Positions 45,201 to 57,453 of a stretch of 64,000 bases of DNA are shown one piece after another. Source of the stretch: Hydractinia symbiolongicarpus (taxonomy: Eukaryota > Cnidaria > Hydrozoa > Anthoathecata > Hydractiniidae); assembly GCF_029227915.1 (NCBI RefSeq), contig NC_079886.1, forward strand, positions 24,590,501-24,654,500, written 5' to 3'. The notes beneath the pieces are model-generated. The model did not search any database, had not been told where the DNA came from, and saw only the letters and a program-made list of their open reading frames with translations. Made by a program: the position numbers and the translations under genes. Each line of letters starts with the position of its first letter. Positions within the stretch are counted from its first letter, which is position 1.

Positions 45201-48200
45201 ATGGAGTTAAAGAAAACAAAAGTGAAACTTTAGACTATCGTAACAGACTATGCAAAAAACACCGTCCTGCGTGGACGGTGTATTTTGCAAGGAAGAAGAT
45301 TTGTCTTGAGGAAAGCTCGCTGGGGCATGTCTGTTACCACAAATAAAAAACGTTTTATTTTATTATTGTTAATACGAACAGAGTTTCCTTGTGCTGAAAT
45401 GTCGTTGCCTTTGTTGTGTTTAATGGAATTCGTCATTTTTATATGGTTTATTATTTGTTTTACTTTCAGCTTTCATACGAAGCAGGCCCTGCTGAGTTGA
45501 TCCCATTAACCATAGCATATGTTGTTGTTTTCTTCTATTTGTGGTTTTCAGTTGGTAAGATTACTTTTACAGTATCTCTTTTTTACTTTGCCATTGCAAT
45601 GTTTTTGGTTGTAGACAACTGAGGTTATAATGTTGGCCGTTTTAGAATCTAATGTGTTTTTTATGTTCCTCAGATGGCCTTTATTACCAAGTTAATTATT
45701 TTATAATGTCTAAGTCTCCCTCCTATATCTCCTGCCATCACTAAGCAATTATAGTAGGATTGTAGTGATAATCAATGTGTGTGCTCACTCTTTACCTTGC
45801 AAAAGTTAAAATCAATTTCTTAGTGGGACTTTCTAATCAGAGATTCTTCTTTTAAATTACCATTAAATTACCATTATCCTTGAATTGAAATGCTTCTTAA
45901 TTCTAGAAATAGAAATAATCTTTATTTTACTGCAAAAAGCACAAATTCTCATTTCTCCTTAAAATTATAATATGTTATAATACCTTAATTTTGTACAGCG
46001 CACAATGTATGTGTTTTTCCATTTCAATTTGGAATATTTACACACTTATGGTAGGTTTTGTTGCTTTAAATTTTTATACATTGTAGTACGTGCTGTAAAT
46101 TCTTCGTCATCCTCATTTTAAAAAAGAAGTGGCAAACCTAATCCTGCTTTACATTGTCCCTTTTTAAATTTACAGCCAAACTTGATTTAATCCGAACGCG
46201 TTGGGGTTTGGCATTCTCTGCTGTCATGAATTGCATCTTATCGTTCACGATGGCTATCGGGATCTGTGCTACATTTGATGTCTTGCCAACAACATTGAAT
46301 GTTGGGTAAGTTTTGATTACTACAAATATTGTTTCTGCTGTTCGTTTTATGGGAATTAAGTAGAAATTAAAGAGAAAACGTAGAACTTTCATAGATGTTT
46401 AACTAGATAATATGTGGGACAATAAAAACGTGATTGATACAGGCAAGTGTTGTTAGGACCATTTTGGTATTAGCATGAATCATTTTATCTCAAGAGGTAT
46501 TCTAGGTATTGAAGAGGTATTTAAATAAATACAACCTTTACAAAGCCTGCCTTTTTATTTTCTAGTGAAATATTTCCATATGTTGTTATTTTGATTGGTA
46601 TCGAGAATTTTTGGATTATTACAAAATCTGTGATGACAACCAGAAAAGATTTGCAAGTAAAAGACAGAGTAGCAAGAGGTATCAGATTTTATAGTATGGT
46701 ATATTTTTTAATGGGAATTATTATACCATGACATGAGTTCTTGTCACGAGTAATTTTAATAATTTAGACCAACATCAACCAATCATATATCTAAAGTGAT
46801 ACATTGTTAAAAGCATATCTGGCTTTTGTTGCAAAGCTGATTCAAATAACTGGTGGTTTTAATCAGCTGCATGTTAACTTCTTGGCGAAGCTATAACAAA
46901 ATAGCACCATAACATTATAAACAAATAGAATAGATGCACGTTTTTTATAAGCAGCCTCCCTTTTTGCGTCAGACCTTACGGTAGAGACCCTTTTAATCAT
47001 TAAATTGCTTAACTGGTTGCCTAGCACCTTTTTGTACCCGCGTACTATTGACATAGTGGATACCATTGGATTACTTTCGTCAGTATAAAATACAAACAAA
47101 AAAATTTTGGTTTATCTTGCTTGTGAGGAAAATGTTCCTACATTCCAACTGGGACATTCCAACTGCGAAGTTTGCTTATTTAGAAGAAAGTATTCAAGGA
47201 TAGATGTTGTAGTCTAAAGATTACTAAGCAAGTTGCTTATTTTTTAAACGAATTTAAGGCCTATATTTATCAATCAAGTTGCTTTTAAAAAACACGTATT
47301 CATAACACACATATGCTTTACTGTAAAATACAAATCCCTTAGTTAAGAAGTTCAGCTTCGTCTGTATTTTTGACTTTAGACTTTATTATACTGTTCAACA
47401 TGAAAACTGGTAACAAAAAGATTTCTAAACTAAATTTTAATCTATAAGCTAATATTTTCTTTTAATTGTTTTTCTGTATTTATTTGCATGATTTTTTCCA
47501 GAACTTTATTTTCTTTGTGTCGTTTTTCAGGCTTGGGTATGGAAGGATGGTATATTACGAAAAATTTAGTTGTTGAATTGTTGTTACTTTGTGTGGGTTA
47601 TATCTCTCGTGTAAAAGGGGTACAGGTATGTGTTTTGTTGCTGTCTGTGAGTATATATTATATTTGCAGTGTAGTATCAGGTGTCTTTATGCTGCTTTGA
47701 AGAAAATATGAGATGTTGATTAGCATACACGTTTCTTCTAAACTGGATTTAAAAAATTGCTGAAGAATGTGGCGCAGAACGTTGAGTGAAAACAGGAAAA
47801 CAAGGAAAACAATTGTGATTATGCTCCATCCCTTTGCAATTTTTCCGTGTTATGCAACAGCAGTAATGATTTTAAGTTAACTTTGAAGGAGAGCCTACTG
47901 ATTAACCGAGATAAAGCTCCTCTCAATAAAACCATTACTTCGTTGCTTTTGGAACTATTCTAGCATGACATTTTTGTATTGTTCATGATTTGTCATTTTA
48001 TATAATTTCATTTGTAATTTTATAAAAAATACCTCTGTACGTGATCATGGTGTGCGGAAGCCACCGAAAATTTGTGCAATAAATTGGAAATGTCGTAAAC
48101 GCCTTGCAACTTTTCTGTTCAAATATGAGCTCGAGATTGTTGCGATAGTAAAAAGAGACATGCTTTTAAAGTAAATAAATAAAACTCCAGGAAAAGAAAA

Positions 48201-51200
48201 CTACAATAATTTCTTTGTTGAACACTTCAGTTTATTTTTAAGAACCCTCTTTCACCAAAAGTATGACTTTTTTCTTTTCTTCTTTTCCCTTCTTAAATAA
48301 AATACGAAAATTAGTTGAATAAAATTAAACATTAAGCAACTTCAGATCTGGAAATTGACTAAAAAATAAGCAACTTCAGATCTTGATATTGACTAAAAAA
48401 TAAGCAATTTCAGATCTGGATATTGACTAAAAAATAAGCTACTTGAGATCAGAAAAAAAAACCTAGTCTTTAGTATAACTCTTTTTTGCAATAAATTTCT
48501 AATTTTTGTCCTCATGCTTATTTTAAAATTTAATTAAAAAAAACAATATGTAATGTTTTTTTATTTCTTTTGTTTGTTGCAGGAGTTTTCTGTGTTCGCT
48601 CTGGCATGCTACCTGTCAGACTTCTTTCTTCAAATGACTTTCTTTACACCAATTCTCGCTGTTGATATTCGAAGAGCTGAGGTATGGTAAAAGGTGTAAC
48701 ATATTTTATATTTTCAGACTTATTACTGCAAGACTTTCTAATGCTGATTTAAATTTCGAAACATTGCATTTAAATGTACCTATTAAAACCCCAAGAAAAT
48801 ATGAAAATTATTTTAATTATTGACTGTTCGTACAAATAGAAGAAGGTAAAGTGTTGCAGGGTATTATTTTAACTTTTAAAAGTTTGTATTATGTAGTAGT
48901 GAAATTTACCGTAATTATAATGCTTGTGTTTCTATTTTTTCCCCAAAGAAAATGTATTTTCCATTTTTAAAATAGTAAGTCATTTCCGCACCAGAATGTA
49001 TTCATTTTTCTGCATCCATAGGTTGGACTCCCTTTCACTAACCGTTCTGCTTGGAAATATGCTTTTTATATTGACATTGAAAAACCAGGCGGTGGGTATA
49101 ATTCTGATTTTATTTGCAAAGTGTTTTTATTCTGCAAAAGAAGTTAGTGCTAATGTCACTGTGGGCCCATCATATTAGTATCAATGCTCTTAATTTGTAC
49201 GAACAGTCCAGACGTGTTCTCATTTTTTATCGTGGTTTTTATAAAAAGAAAAAAGAAAATTATTTTTTTTAAATAAAAGACTGCTAGTAAAGCTTGCAGA
49301 CTCTTGAGAGAGATCAGAGCTTGCACATTTTTATAGCAATGTTGTTTTCATAACCTGAACTTCGTTACGTCATTAGAAAACGTCCAGTGGATTTCATGAT
49401 ATCAAGTGACAATGTTTTGTTTTCGACCGGCTGTTAAATCCTCCTCTCAATGATATCATCTTTATAACGTCATTATTCGTCAATAGTCTTAATATTTTTC
49501 ATATCGTCAAAATGTTTTTGTTTTTTTACAGGTATCAAACAAATGACGCAGCAAAGGGCAGGTCGATTCTCTGCTGCAGTGAAAATGGCGTTCAGCTTTG
49601 CACGATATCGTGTGTTGCAACGGACAGTCATGGTAAGCCGGGTCAACGGTAGAAGATAGGATAAAAGTTTCTTTTTTTGTTTCTAAATATTGAAGGTGTC
49701 ATTGATCCATTTGTATAACAAAAATAAGTTTAACCCATCAGCGAGTAAATAGCCCATCTTAAAGACAAAAGAAATTGCCACCAAGTTGCATGTGGGTCTC
49801 TAAATGTGACTTTCGCATGATTATAAAGACATGTGCTTTAAGTTTGCGTAAAGCATTGTAAATGAATCGCCAAGTTAGTATATAATTTTTCAGGTATTAA
49901 GATGAAATAGTTTCATTGGTTTGTGGAGAAATCTACTCTGCAGACGACCGGAAAAAGGCTGCTTCATCCTTTTTCAACGCACAAAATACGGCTATTATTA
50001 AGTAGGAATGGCCGTGTTTGCTGTGCTTGCCAAACAACCTCACCTGCTGAACACTCCATAGCGTGTAGGCTGCGAAAGCTCTACGTTAAAAGACATCAAG
50101 GCAAAGTTAAAATTCAACAGCAGTTATTTTCAGAATAATCGCATCATGATATGGTTAAAGCCGTGTCTGACAAAGACTTGTGACCTCGAGGCATTGTTTG
50201 AGATCTTGAAGGATTTCCGCCAAGTTAACATGAGTCCGATTTTTTAATTTAGCTTTTCTTTTTTAAATGATAGACAACTTTATATTCTCTTATATTTTTT
50301 TAGGTTTTAATCGTGCTTTACTTTATTCTGACGTTGACTCTACCTATTCAAGAGATGGTGAGTGCAGTGCAGAACAAACAAATCAACATCATCACAAACA
50401 GAACTACCAATCAAATGTCTTGTTGGACGGACGGTGATGTTTACTATAAAGAAAATATTGTGTCGTGGTTGTTTTTATGTGGAAAACACTGGCCAGAACT
50501 GTTCAATTATTATTTCGTACATTTGAATGAAAAGTAGGTAGCGTTTTTCAGTGTGTCCACGTCTCCTTAACACTCCTTAACACTTCTTAAGTTTTTCAGT
50601 GTGACCACGTCTCCTTAACACTCCTCAACACTTCTTAATTCTTCTCAATTTCGCGAAAATCTACTTAAAACTTATCACTTGTCCTCTAAAATTAAAACCT
50701 CGTTTTCAAACTCCTTGAAAGTGGACTTTTGAACAATTATTTTCTCAAATCTCCTCAATTTTAATTTTACAATCTGTCACGTGTTTTTATTTTTTAATGG
50801 ATAGAAATACTACATTTGTACAGCATAAATTTGTTCTTCGCTCGTGGCATGAATTCTAAGATTTTCTCATTATTTTTTGTAATATGGAAATGTTTTTTTA
50901 AAAACGCTGTTATTTTTCTAAAAAATGGAAAAAGTTCTCATTGGAAGTCTTAAATCTTCTTAAATTTGACTTTATAAAAAGAGTGGCAACGCTGTCTTGT
51001 AATGCCATGTGTTCCTGGGTACCCACCTGGTAAAAAAATTTCACTTGAGCTGAGTAATTAAAACTAAATTATTAGCTGCGAGCTAATAATTTAGTTTATC
51101 ATGCTGCGAGTTCAGATTTTCCGATCAATGCTTTCAGAGCCAGCATCAAGAAACTGACCAGCTGTTTAAAACTATACAATTCTTCTCTTGTAATTCTAAG

Positions 51201-54200
51201 TTTTTCAGTTTTTTCTGGTATTGGTTCAGACAGTGGCTACACTAAAGTTTTAAATGACTCTGCTTGTTTTTAATCCCTATATCATTTTGAGCATGTTCGA
51301 TCATTAGAAAATTCAGAACACCTTTACAACATGCTAAACATGGTAACAGCATTTAGAAAAATCCTTTTAAAATGCAGCCATTTACACGCCGATTTAAAAA
51401 TGGGTAAGAAGTCACACTTTTTGGGATGTAATCGAATCCCGATTCTAAAAACGATGTTTCTTTTAACTTGGTTAATCCCTGTTTTTTTAACAGTTATCTT
51501 TCCTTTTATTTAATTTGTTTATTTATTGTTTTATTTTAGAAACATTGTGGTGTTACCGCAAATTGATGTATTAGTTAACATACCTTCCGCGTTGCTAAAG
51601 CCTACCATCTTTGTACCACGTGACAAACACGTGTTTTACCGAATTCTCATTTTCTTGCAAGAAACATCAAAGCCGATCATAGCAGTGTGTTGTATTATGT
51701 TTCTTACCGTGGCATACAAATTGGGCAGTGCTCTGCAGTCAGTGTTGCAGCAACTTCAACACAAAACTGATGTTTACACTTGCGTAAAGAAAAAACTCTC
51801 CGTTCCCAGCTCGTCAAAGCGATTTTTGTACAAGCTAATCAAAATGGTTGTTGACGAAACGGATTCTTTGGTCTGTGCGTTCAACAATGGTGCCGTGTAT
51901 GTGTGGGACCTCTACGATGGAGAGTGCAGTTTTCATATTAATCGTAGGTGAGTGACTTTGATGGTGTACGGGCCTTTCAGGACTCATTTTGACATAGGCT
52001 CAACGTAAGCTAGCTCTTACTATTAACATCCCCTCTGCCAAACTTAAGAAACATTTTGTTTTTTGTTTCAGATGTAAAGAAGTACAAAATCTGCGCATCT
52101 CTCGCAGTGTCAGCACTCTCTCTTTACCATCACAAGAAAATATTATAAATCGTCCTGACTTTTCCACGCAGCAGCTACCGAGAGCTGTGTGGTCACTTGC
52201 TTACAAGTCAGATGTTTTAATTGTGGGATGTGACAATGGTACAGTCGAGGTATGGAATATAGCGCTTGTTATTTGTGTTTAACCTTACAAAAACTTACAC
52301 TTTAAAAGGGGTGATGTAATGTGGACCAAAATTTTACGAATGTGTGTTATTGTGTTTATACACTTTCTTTGAAGGAGAGGCGAACGAAAAACTATTTTGT
52401 GGCGGCCAGAAAATAAATTTTAGGCTAGAGAAAAAAATTAAATCTACTAAGATAACTACTTCAATAACAAATAAATAATTATATTTCCCAACTAAGAATC
52501 TATATATCTTTCTAACAACATTTTTACATAATTTTTATAGCTGTATGGGGCGAAAATAATATACCAGTAAAATTTAAAAAAAGGTCTTTGAGTATTTTAC
52601 GTACTCTAAATAACACCATTTTATAACCTTCGTTTAAACTTTTCTGAACTTAAGAAATATCTGTCATGATCAACAACAATATTTTTTTCAAGTTTTGAGT
52701 CACTTTTCAACAAAATACTACAAGCTTCGAACGATAAACTTGTTACGACAAATTTAGATAAATATACAGACCGGAAACAATCAACAACAAATCGAACGCG
52801 CAATATGGTTGCTTCATCTTTATTCACGAATGTTTCTTTACTTTTTTTGCTTTAGTTTTTAACAGACTGTTTTATATTTTAGGTCTTTTATTCCGCAGCC
52901 GGTGCTGTATGCAGTTCGCCTCTCCCTTAGGCGAAGAGCTTTTATATCTCGATATATTTTTAATTTATATTCAAGCTATAGTGTCGTGGTTCATTTCTGT
53001 CATATTTATTTCATCTTCGTAAGGTTATCTAGACACGTAATTTATGGAAACTCTCGTCCAACATTTCTTTTCTCCTCCAGGTCTATTCACTGGAAAATCA
53101 TTCTTTGCAGTGCGTCCACGAAAGTAGGAATACGTCGGGTGTTGTAAGCGTTAAAATTATATCATGGTAAGTGCATCCACTGTCCATATAGTTTGCTTCA
53201 GTTAATTGAAAACCAGCTTCGTCAACGTTCGCCGCATTTTTTATCCGGCGTACTCTACCGAATCTAACTTTTTTTCAACCATTTTTAATTTTTACAGTTT
53301 AAGATTTGTAATCGCCCATAAAAATGGCGTGGTGGAATTTTGTCACATCAAAACAAAGAATGTTGGTCACAAAAGGACAAACTCGTTACCAAACTCTTCT
53401 CATGCATCACGTGAAATTGAAATTTCCAGAAGTGTAGTTATATCGCACAGCTCTATCATATACATGGACATAGCTATCGACAAGATATATGTTGTCTCAT
53501 TGCAAGGACAAGTCAAGGTGAGAGAAGATATCCTTGGTTAATAAACTTAAAGGAAACCCGAGGTATAAAATGATGTTGGACTTATATTATAGAGCTAGTT
53601 TTTTTAAGAAGCTCTTTTCGTTCTTAAAATATTTACATTTAAAGAATTTCAGATTTAATTATGTTGCATAAATTATGATATTTGAGTAATAGCAAATTTT
53701 GACATTTACTGTCATCAGTAATTTTAGACCTGTTGTTGTTGTGCATTTAAACTTTATCAATGCATAGATATTATAAAGATGAATTGATTAACATAAAATT
53801 TTTTGCCAAAATGATACCTCTTAATTTTTTGCTGATCATAACTTGTCCAACATCATTTTATACCTTGGGCTCCCTTTAAGTAAATGTCAAGCAAAAGAGT
53901 TCGGACTTTAACAATGGTTCAGGACTTAGTTTGAAATAAAATTTGTAAGATATTTTCTTAAAAAAACGTTTCCGTTTTTGTCGCAGTTTGCTTGTTTCTT
54001 AAGAGCCGTCTCACAAACGTTATTTTTGAAGGTGTTGCGGGCAAGCGATGATGGTGGCATTCCTCTACAATCACAACTTCCAAGAGATCAAGAAGTAACT
54101 GCTATTAAAGTAGAGGTGCGTATTTTATGGTGTTGTTGTTGTTGTCATCGTTGTTCGTTCGTCGTTGTTGTTGTTCTTCATTGCTGTTGTTCGTCGTTGT

Positions 54201-56369
54201 TGTTGTTCGTCATTGTTTTTTGTTCGTCGTCGTTGTTGTTCGTCATTGCTGTTGTTCGTCGTCGTTGTTGCTGTTGTTCGTCGTTGTTGTTGTTCGTCAT
54301 TGTTTTTTGTTCGTCGTGGTTGTTGTTCGTCATTGCTGTTGTTCGTCGTCGTTGTTGCTGTTGTTCGTCGTTGTTGTTGTTCGTCATTGCTGTTGTTCGT
54401 CGTTGTTGTTGTTCGTCATTGTTTTTTGTTCGTCGTCGTTGTTGTTCGTCATTGCTGTTGTTCGTCGTCGTTGTTGTTCGTCATTGCTGATGTTCGTCGT
54501 CGTTGTTGTTCGTCATTGCTGTTGTTCGTCGTCGTTGTTGTTCGTCATTGTTGTTGTTCTTCGTTGTTGTTGTTCGTCATTGCTGATGTTCGTCGTCGTT
54601 GTTGTTCGTCATTGCTGTTGTTCGTCGTCGTTGTTGTTCGTCATTGTTTTTTGTTCGTTGTTGTTGTCGTGGTTGTTGCTTTGGCTGTCATTTTTGTTGC
54701 TTTTTTCGTCTTTTGCAGCCGTGGTTGTGATTGGCGCTTGTCGTTGACTTTGTCGTCGTTGTCGTTTGTTGTTGTTGCCTTGTCTTTGTTGTTAGTGGAG
54801 GTGGTGGTGACTTGTTGTCGTCGTCGTTGTAGCTGCCTGTTCTTTTATATGTTGGTTGTCGTCGTTGTTGTTCTCGTTGTTGCTGTTTAATGTCGTTGTT
54901 GTCGATGCCTAATTGTCGCTGTTGCATCGTTCTCTTTTAACAGTAAAAACATTAAAAATGTGTGTGTTACTATAGCTTAGTCCAGAAATGGCCATCATTG
55001 GAACTTCCGTTGGTAATGTTTACATTTTAAACTCGCTTGGTCAAACAGTAAAATCACTCAGCTGTGGCGATGATGAAGTTATGTCTGTGTCTTCAGATGA
55101 TGACTACATCGCTGTCTTAGCGTATGATGGTGTGCTCACTGTATGGCTAAAAGAAGGTTACATAAAATGGTGGCAACTTAATTTGGTATGTAGGCTTCAG
55201 CTGTTTTTTTTTTTTTGATGTTTTCTTTAACTTAACTGTTTCGCCCGTCTATAGTAGTGAATCGCATTTGGGTTGGGAAGATGTTTATCAAGTCCTTTGA
55301 TTTTTTTTAACAATTGTTTTTCTTTTTTAAGTTATAATTTAAATACTTGAAATCCGTAATTATGCTGACCACGTTATTACATCATTACGGTCAATGTTAT
55401 AAGGTAGAAATATTTCAAGCTAAATATCTTAAGATGCAAAAAATGAATAGCGAATAGCAGTTTAGTGGCGACGCTCATATCCATTGGGCACGGAAAACAT
55501 GTTCCAGTGACATTACAGCCTTTTATTAAGACATCCATTCTGAAACAGTTTAGGATACATTTTTATTTAGACTTATATATCTAATATACTATACAAGCTT
55601 TTTGCTTCATAATGATCCTTTGGCGGTACTACACTTCATTTTTTCCACCTACCCAACTATATCTGTTGAACATTTTCCGTACCAAATTGATTACATAAAT
55701 GACCCAATGCTAGAAAATGATATTAGTGAACCGAACCACGTGCCTTGTGATTACGAAGCAAACTCCGTAACTCCGCTATAACAAACATTTCGAGAGAAGA
55801 TATATTTAAACACGTTAGTTTCTAAGCGCAACTGTTAAAACACGTGCTACTTTCTTGTTTTAGATGCCATACGGAGGAGCGTATGAAATAGTCTCATTGG
55901 CGAGGTACTCCTTGGCTGCTGTCACAAAGGTACATTTTTTTGAAAAAAAATCATCCTTGGCTTAGAATAAAGTTGTCTTTGCTTTTAAGTCACGTTAACT
56001 TTAGTCATTTTACCGTGAGGACTTGGGATTCATTTTTTCTGTTGCTTTTTGCATGAAGAGATTTTATATAAACCGTGTACGTTAAAAGATGCCATTAACA
56101 GTACTTGTTAGCAGGTAGTGTGGAATGGAGCAATTTCTAATTATTTAAACTAATTGTTTGTTTAATGAATATCTAAATAGGACAACGTCATCTTGCTAAA
56201 CGTCGTGTCGCGTGTTATAGTTTCAAGCGTCGTCTATGACCCGTCACCGACGGCGGGCCTAATTATAGCGACACCTGTGGTATGTCAAAATAGAATTGCA
56301 TTGGCTGTTCCAACAGGTAACACCGTCACGCACCTTAAATTTCCGAAACTGACGGACTACGACCGATAG
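42230..56369 (+). CDS. SCAP: SCAP, SREBP cleavage-activating protein
   Basis: ER membrane sterol sensor that escorts SREBP to the Golgi. Exons: 42230-42372, 42716-42833, 43033-43160, 43374-43571, 43805-43842, 43959-44070, 44320-44413, 45470-45554, 46176-46305, 46566-46678, 47531-47625, 48583-48681, 49022-49091 (tentative), 49532-49632, 50304-50533, 51540-51947, 52072-52249, 53081-53166, 53298-53517, 54032-54115, 54976-55185, 55864-55929, 56181-56369 (stop). All phases agree; the sum is 3195 nt (1064 aa; human ~1280). Order: TM1; luminal loop 1; sterol-sensing domain (AGPAELIPLTIAYVVVFFY, WGLAFSAVMNCILSF, IFPYVVILIGIENFWIITKS, YLSDFFLQMTFFTPILAVDI); luminal loop 7 with KHWPELFNYYFV; last TM near IIAVCCIMFLTVAY; and C-terminal WD40-type repeats (CAFNNGAVYVWDLYDGEC, WSLAYKSDVLIVGCDNGTVE). 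An AG lies 4 nt before the ATG. The 49022 exon fits by phase but not by clear homology. Confidence 0.93.
44449..44515 (+). pseudogene. Ghost copy of SCAP exon 9 inside intron 7
   Basis: The stretch TTGGGGTTTGGCATTTTCTG through ATGAATTGCATCTTATTATT to CACCATGGCT matches SCAP exon 9 (about 46200-46255) with only a few substitutions over ~57 bp. It then diverges. Neither splice site of exon 9 is preserved at the right place, so it is probably not used. Confidence 0.85.
48336..48450. repeat. 34-bp minisatellite (about 3.3 copies) in SCAP intron 11
   Basis: Unit AAGCAACTTCAGATCTGGAT followed by ATTGACTAAAAAAT, repeated with single-base differences (the last copy partial and diverged). Confidence 0.85.
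51061..51097. repeat. Perfect 17-bp hairpin with 3-nt loop in a SCAP intron
   Basis: AAACTAAATTATTAGCT, GCG, AGCTAATAATTTAGTTT: the two arms are exact reverse complements. It lies in the intron between the exons ending 50533 and starting 51540. Confidence 0.85.
53551..53875. mobile_element. TTAA-flanked MITE with ~30-bp TIRs (piggyBac-like), in a SCAP intron
   Basis: Left AGGAAACCCGAGGTATAAAA then TGATGTTGGAC; right (minus strand) AGGGAGCCCAAGGTATAAAA then TGATGTTGGAC. TTAA sits at both outer edges (53547-53550, 53876-53879), the piggyBac duplication. A second copy is at 39713-40015. It lies immediately after the SCAP exon ending 53517. Confidence 0.8.
54120..54930. repeat. ~800-bp GTT/GTC trinucleotide-based VNTR in a SCAP intron
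   Basis: Imperfect repeats built from GTTGTTGTTCGTC, GTCGTCGTTGTTG and ATTGCTGTT words, with higher-order units of roughly 30-110 bp (for example GTTCGTCATTGCTGTTGTTC recurring many times), degenerating towards 54930. It starts 5 nt after the SCAP exon ending 54115. The long frames on both strands (Val/Cys/Arg/Leu on +, Asn/Gln/Asp/Thr on -) are by-products. Confidence 0.93.
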
Positions 56370-57453
56370 TGCTGATAAGGAGAAAGATACCTGTGGAGAA
56401 GACCTGTCAAGGAACCCTCGTAGAGATTACGTATCGACTTCAAAAAAAAAACACGAAGCCCTTTCATAATCAATCAGTGTGTCCAGTTAGGCGTAAATAG
56501 ACAAAGACTGTTTGTAATGGCCTAAGAGTGACGATAGTATGCCTCAGTGGCGGAAGACGAAGAATTTGACATCAATCAGGAAGCGGTACAGTGTACGGAA
56601 TATTGTACGCACATTTGCAAGTTACATTGCACCTAACACTAACAAACCAAGGTAACCAGTGGAATATTAAATGATAGCGAAGTAATCGTAGTGATTGTGT
56701 AAAAACAACAAAATGAAATCTATTTACATCCGATAAAAAATACAATTTTTATTATAATTTGTACAAAATCATGATTATTATGAAACGATAGGGTGAATGT
56801 ATACTTCGCCTGAATCAGTTTGTTGTTAGAACAATGTTAATAAAATCTGTCGCAGAGGTGTTTTGGTTTTCATTGCATTTAGGCTTATTTACTCTCCTCC
56901 ACAATGTTATTTGAAAGAAATTATCGTGGAGGAGTGTGATTAAATTGAATATAATTTTTACACTTTTTCTACACAGTCGTATGATATATCCATATAGGAC
57001 GATATCCCTGTGCATTTTCTTCCAAACTTGTCTGTAGTCGCATCTATTGAACAGATGTGTTCACCATCACAGTGTTTCTTTAAAAATATTATCATTTTAT
57101 CACTAATCGTGTTATTGCACATCTCGCTTTGTCTTCCACAAAAGAAATGATTTCGACGCCCAAAGAAAACGTCGCGAATCGAAATGAAGGAAGAATTGCA
57201 AGCTATTTGTGATAAAGTGTTGGCGCAGTGGATGTCTCTTTTGATTGTGCTAAAAAGAAAATGTATTGCAGAATTTTTAATACAAGTTACTCACACAGCT
57301 ATGTTCAAAAAGCATGGGAAAAAGGTGATCGTATTGCATTCGGAGGCAAAGTATGGACTGGCAAGTGTGAAACAGAACAAACGCCCACAGCCTTCTTGCG
57401 ATATATCGAACAAGACATTGCATCCATTTACCTTATTTGCTTCAAAGTTCAAC
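56370..57453. terminator. Convergent 3' ends of SCAP (+) and the TSP1/lectin gene (-)
   Basis: 1.08 kb between the two stop codons. AATAAA for SCAP is at about 56835. For the minus-strand gene, TTTATT (AATAAA on -) is at 56748-56753, beyond the SCAP signal, so the two 3'UTRs probably overlap by about 100 nt. Short frames in between (57184-57516 +) have no recognisable domain and run antisense to the lectin 3' end. Confidence 0.45.

Noticed and set aside
45248-45436. Small frames around the GTCCTGCGTGGACGG hairpin in SCAP intron 7
   Set aside because: No homology, no splice partners; a short palindrome (CCGTCC..GGACGG) only.
53978-54927. Long open frames (Val/Cys/Arg-rich on +, Asn/Gln/Thr-rich on -) that could be taken for low-complexity proteins
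   Set aside because: They are translations of the GTT/GTC VNTR, open in several frames at once, and lie in a SCAP intron between phase-matched exons.
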